From Pseudomonadales bacterium (GTDB taxonomy: Bacteria; Pseudomonadota; Gammaproteobacteria; Pseudomonadales; Litorivicinaceae), in the NCBI GenBank assembly GCA_012269655.1, contig JAAXJV010000128.1, positions 1 through 8,799 on the forward strand: DNA of 8,799 nucleotides, written 5' to 3'. Of this stretch, positions 5,882-8,799 are shown one piece after another. Made by a program: the position numbers and the translations under genes. Positions within the stretch are counted from its first letter, which is position 1. Each line of letters opens with the position of its first letter. The notes beneath the pieces were generated by a model, which was not told the DNA's origin, did no database searches, and saw only the letters and a program-made list of their open reading frames with translations.

Positions 5882-7908
5882 TTCAATGGCCAAGGTAGGT
5901 TAACCAAGTCTTGCAATAGACCCGGTGGGAAATTTCGGTTAAGCAGCCATGCCATTAGACAGATGAACAGCACACCACCGCCGGTCAATGCCAGACTGCG
6001 TGCTTTTGACAACCCTGCTCGGAGCGTAAAGAACGCAAACAAGAACAAAATCAGTGCAAGGATAAATCCAAGCAGCCCTGTCAGCACGATTAACCCAGCC
6101 AACCAAGCCAGCGTTCGCCATAAACCATGAGGCGCGTCGGCATCATCACCTGCCACTTCTTTGTCCGCAAACACCACGTCGCCCTCGGGCTTTCTGATCA
6201 TCTCGACAAACACGCCCAAGCAGCACAGCAGGCCCATAGAGCCAATAACCATAGGCACGATTTTATCAGTCATGTTGTAGCTTGGAATCATCGCTGCATT
6301 GATCGTAGCGGTCAGCAAATAAGCAAACACCACCATCAAGAAGACCAGCGGAGCGCGCTTACCGCCCGCTTCAACCTGCCCTTCCGCCATGATCTTTTTA
6401 GATTGGCGCAGCCCCAGAACGACAGAAACGATGGTGATGACAATCAACACAATCACGATGGGGCTAAACACATAATCCATGCCCTCTTCGAAACTCTTTC
6501 GGAATCGGAAGCTCGCCACTTGGAAGGATTGGTTGGTAAAGGTCTCGATCGGATTGGACAATACAAACCCAATAAGGAAGGCCGGGCGTGACCAATCAAA
6601 CCGGCGCAAGAACAATCCCAAAACACCGAACCCAAAGAGTGCCAGCAGGTCTTCAAAATTTTGCCCAGACTGAAAAGCGGCAAAGCCAATCAGCATGAAA
6701 AGGAATGGACCAATTAGAGCAAACCGGATGGTGGTTAGCTTGGCAATCCCACCGCTGGCTGCGATGCATAATACGGTACCCAACACGTTAGCCAACGCCA
6801 GCAACCAAACGATTGAGTAGGTCACATCTAAATTATCTTTGAGCATGTTGGGGCCAACTTCAATCGATCCCGTGCCCAGCAATGCAACCGCCCCGATAAA
6901 GATAGCCATCGATCCAGAGCCCGGTATGCCGAACAGCAAGGTAGGCACCAATCCACCCCCCTCTTTGGCATTGTTTGAGCTCTCAGGCCCAACCACACCT
7001 CGAATTTCACCCTTGCCAAAATTTGATTTGTCTTTGGTTGACTGCACAGAGTGGCCATAGGCAATCCAATCGACAACTGAGCCGCCCAGACCTGGGATCA
7101 CACCGACCACAACGCCAATCACAGAGCAACGGAATGACAACCAACGATTAGCAAACCAGTCCTTCACACCATCCAGCCAGCCCGCGCCTAGGCTGGCCGT
7201 TTTTGAAATAGATCGATCTTGACGCAGCAAGGACACGATTTCGGGGACTGCAAAAATTCCCAGCCCCACAATAACCAGTTTGAAGCCGTCTACTAAGTAG
7301 GGAATGTCGTAGCTCGACATCCGGAGGCTACCGCCTGCATCGGCCTCGCCGATGGTTCCGACCATGATGCCCAGGGCGGCCGCGGCGAGCCCTTTCAGCG
7401 CCAACCGACCAGCCAGAACCGCCACCATGGACAAGCCCAATGCGGTAATCATCAACATTTCGGGCAAACCAAAGGCCAACACAATAGGGCGTGCGATCAA
7501 AATGAAGACCGTTAAGAAACAGGCCCCTACCAAACCGCCAAACAGAGATGACGCAAAAGCCGCTGACAAGGCACGTGCGGCTTGCCCCTTTTTAGCGAGT
7601 GGGAAGCCGTCTAAGACTGTTGCCTGTGAAGCCGAACTGCCCGGAATACCCATTAAAACCGAGGCGAAAGTGTCCGAAGTAGGAACCACCGCCAACATAC
7701 CAATCATCAGAGCCAATCCGTATACAGGCTCCATGCCGAACATAAATGGAAGGACTAATGACAGGCCAGCAATGCCACCTAGACCGGGGAAAACGCCCAC
7801 GGCCAAGCCCATTACCACGCCGCCTAATAAGTAACCCAGAACTTCGGGTTGCAAAATCATCGCCCAGGCTTGTCCAAGCGCTGGTAGCGCTGCCTCAAAT
7901 ACTTCCAT
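5878..7908 (-). CDS. tctA: Tripartite tricarboxylate transporter, fused TctA-TctB membrane subunits
   Basis: A 676-residue inner-membrane protein in which both TTT membrane subunits are joined. Residues 1 to about 505 are the large TctA permease with its two-fold repeat: FPGLGGIAGLS (40-50) and GIPGSSASQATVLDGFPLAK (87-106) in the first half, IPGLGG (271-276) and GPESSNNAKEGGGLVPTLL (307-325) with GIPGSGS (327-333) in the second. A short polar linker (about 506-518) leads to a TctB-like region (about 519-668) with roughly four further membrane segments and the NRNFPPGLL tail typical of TctB. TctA alone is usually about 500 residues, and no separate tctB is present, so this is a fusion rather than a misread boundary. 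The start is ATG 7908-7906 behind AGGA. It works with the periplasmic receptor encoded just upstream and is driven by an ion gradient in characterised members. The substrate is predicted to be a tricarboxylate. Confidence 0.92.
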   Translation of the reverse strand: MEVFEAALPALGQAWAMILQPEVLGYLLGGVVMGLAVGVFPGLGGIAGLSLVLPFMFGMEPVYGLALMIGMLAVVPTSDTFASVLMGIPGSSASQATVLDGFPLAKKGQAARALSAAFASSLFGGLVGACFLTVFILIARPIVLAFGLPEMLMITALGLSMVAVLAGRLALKGLAAAALGIMVGTIGEADAGGSLRMSSYDIPYLVDGFKLVIVGLGIFAVPEIVSLLRQDRSISKTASLGAGWLDGVKDWFANRWLSFRCSVIGVVVGVIPGLGGSVVDWIAYGHSVQSTKDKSNFGKGEIRGVVGPESSNNAKEGGGLVPTLLFGIPGSGSMAIFIGAVALLGTGSIEVGPNMLKDNLDVTYSIVWLLALANVLGTVLCIAASGGIAKLTTIRFALIGPFLFMLIGFAAFQSGQNFEDLLALFGFGVLGLFLRRFDWSRPAFLIGFVLSNPIETFTNQSFQVASFRFRKSFEEGMDYVFSPIVIVLIVITIVSVVLGLRQSKKIMAEGQVEAGGKRAPLVFLMVVFAYLLTATINAAMIPSYNMTDKIVPMVIGSMGLLCCLGVFVEMIRKPEGDVVFADKEVAGDDADAPHGLWRTLAWLAGLIVLTGLLGFILALILFLFAFFTLRAGLSKARSLALTGGGVLFICLMAWLLNRNFPPGLLQDLVNLPWPLK

Positions 7909-7923
7909 TTATCTTCCTGCTAT

Positions 7924-7962
7924 AAAAAAGCGCCCCACCCAACGGTGGTTGAGCGGAGCGCT
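7924..7962 (-). terminator. Intrinsic terminator between tctC and tctAB
   Basis: Read on the minus strand, AGCGCTCCGCTCAAC (7962-7948) pairs with GTTGGGTGGGGCGCT (7943-7929) around a CACC loop. This gives 15 continuous pairs, counting U-G and G-U wobbles, directly followed by a run of T. The hairpin begins 22 bases after the tctC stop and ends 15 bases before the tctAB start. The plus-strand reading has no U-tract, so it acts in the direction of the tct unit. It probably ends most transcripts after tctC and lets a fraction continue into tctAB, giving excess receptor over permease. Such an arrangement is common for binding-protein transporters. Confidence 0.88.
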
Positions 7963-7984
7963 GTTCTACTCTCGTTTGCTGACC

Positions 7985-8799
7985 TTAGTTTTTCAGCTCA
8001 ACGCCGTAGTCGTCCTTCAACCACTGAGTCACATACGCCTTTGCAGACGCAGGTACTTGAGTTGCCGTAGCCAGCGCTTTTTGAGCACCTTCACCGACAA
8101 ACACATCGTACTTACCAACGCGCTTTGCAGAGATCTCAGCGAAGTCCGCGCGGCTACGCACCGCTTCAAATGCCTGGGTGTAGGTCGCAATTACGTCGTC
8201 AGGCGTACCCGCAGGCAAGAAGGCCAGTTTTTGGACAGGGAAACCAGAGACGAAGAAGGCTTTCCACGCATCCCATGCCGCGCCAGAGGTTTCGCAACCT
8301 TTTGTCTTTTCACAGACTTCTTTAAAGGTAGGCATATCCGGGAAGGTCGGGTCACGAACGATGTTACCGTCGGCGTCGACGTTACCCCAAGTCATCATTG
8401 GAACGGCAGTACCGGCTTCAACCAACTCAGCAGAGCCCTTCAGGTATCCTGAAGTGGTTTGATAATCGATGTTGGCTTCGCCACGTTCGAACATCAAACG
8501 GCCGTCACCACGACCCTTGATGCCAAATACAGGCTCAACGTTCATACCCAACATCTTCCATGCCAACAAAGGCACCAGATCCAAACGGGTTGCACCTTGG
8601 CTGCCGTAGATGAAGTTCATCGACTGAAGATTATCAGCAGAACCGTCAAATTTAGCGCCTGCTTCAGCGTTCAAATACGCAACACCACCGGTACCTGAGC
8701 CCATGACTGCGTTCCAATCATTGTATTCATAACGAACACGAGGGTCGTTCAGCAGGTAAGGGAACTGAGTCGAACCAGACGTACCGAACAACAGCGTAC
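7985..8799 (-). CDS. tctC: TTT periplasmic tricarboxylate-binding receptor TctC (Bug family), N-terminus outside the window
   Basis: The last 271 codons of a solute-binding protein of the TctC/Bug family. The open frame continues past the right edge: TLL precedes FGTSGS, so the TTG at 8791 is an internal Leu codon and not the start. About 50-70 N-terminal residues, including the signal peptide, are missing compared with the usual 320-340. The protein ends at TAA 7987-7985 after VELKN. Seen features include YNDWNAVMGSGTGG, then FIYGSQGATRLDLVPLLAW, and the C-terminal FLPAGTPDDVIATYTQAFEA typical of Bug receptors. Two cysteines six residues apart (codons at 8314-8312 and 8296-8294) could form a periplasmic disulfide. 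It captures the carboxylate for the fused TctA-TctB permease just downstream. The identity of the ligand is inferred from tcuAB, not from binding residues. Confidence 0.88.
   Translation of the reverse strand, partial: TLLFGTSGSTQFPYLLNDPRVRYEYNDWNAVMGSGTGGVAYLNAEAGAKFDGSADNLQSMNFIYGSQGATRLDLVPLLAWKMLGMNVEPVFGIKGRGDGRLMFERGEANIDYQTTSGYLKGSAELVEAGTAVPMMTWGNVDADGNIVRDPTFPDMPTFKEVCEKTKGCETSGAAWDAWKAFFVSGFPVQKLAFLPAGTPDDVIATYTQAFEAVRSRADFAEISAKRVGKYDVFVGEGAQKALATATQVPASAKAYVTQWLKDDYGVELKN

Noticed and set aside
5882..5893. TTG start for the PrpF-family gene
   Set aside because: The ATG at 5881 forms a classic ATGA overlap with the tctA stop. The TTG adds only four residues. It remains possible.
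7352..7834. 160-residue plus-strand open frame antisense to tctA
   Set aside because: It is a Pro/Ala/Lys/Thr-rich shadow of the permease coding sequence with no motif or start signals.

Overview
The window is a compact piece of a bacterial, probably proteobacterial, chromosome. It has moderate GC by eye, very dense coding, and a tripartite tricarboxylate transporter (TTT), a family best known from Proteobacteria. A gammaproteobacterium fits, but nothing here fixes the taxon. No mobile element, tRNA, rRNA or CRISPR array is visible, and no gene-free stretch exceeds about 80 bases.

Layout. (1) 1-190, minus strand: the N-terminal winged-helix part of a GntR-family regulator, cut by the window edge. 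(2) 191-266: a divergent control region. It holds a good plus-strand promoter followed by a perfect tandem 10-bp repeat (TTGCATACAA twice) at the predicted transcription start, a likely regulator site. (3) 267-2769, plus strand: tcuA and tcuB, overlapping by 17 bases, which encode an FAD-dependent tricarballylate dehydrogenase and its membrane Fe-S/haem electron-transfer partner. (4) 8799-2753, minus strand: a five-gene unit converging on tcuAB. In transcription order it is tctC (partial, periplasmic solute receptor), a strong intrinsic terminator, a fused tctA-tctB transporter gene, a PrpF/GalD-family isomerase, a D-2-hydroxyacid dehydrogenase and an AbrB-family membrane protein. The last four genes overlap or lie within 17 bases of each other. 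The two units meet tail to tail with a 17-base overlap of coding sequence.

Reading as a system. TcuA of Salmonella oxidises tricarballylate to cis-aconitate, and TcuB returns the electrons to the membrane. In Salmonella the cluster has an MFS carrier (TcuC) and a LysR regulator (TcuR). Here a TTT system and a GntR regulator stand in their place. The PrpF-fold protein belongs to a family that moves double bonds or isomerises cis/trans in aconitate-like tricarboxylates, so the simplest model is uptake of tricarballylate and/or trans-aconitate, with dehydrogenation and isomerisation feeding cis-aconitate to the TCA cycle. The roles of the 2-hydroxyacid dehydrogenase and the AbrB protein in such a route are not explained by known tricarballylate catabolism. 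They are the most open part of the window.
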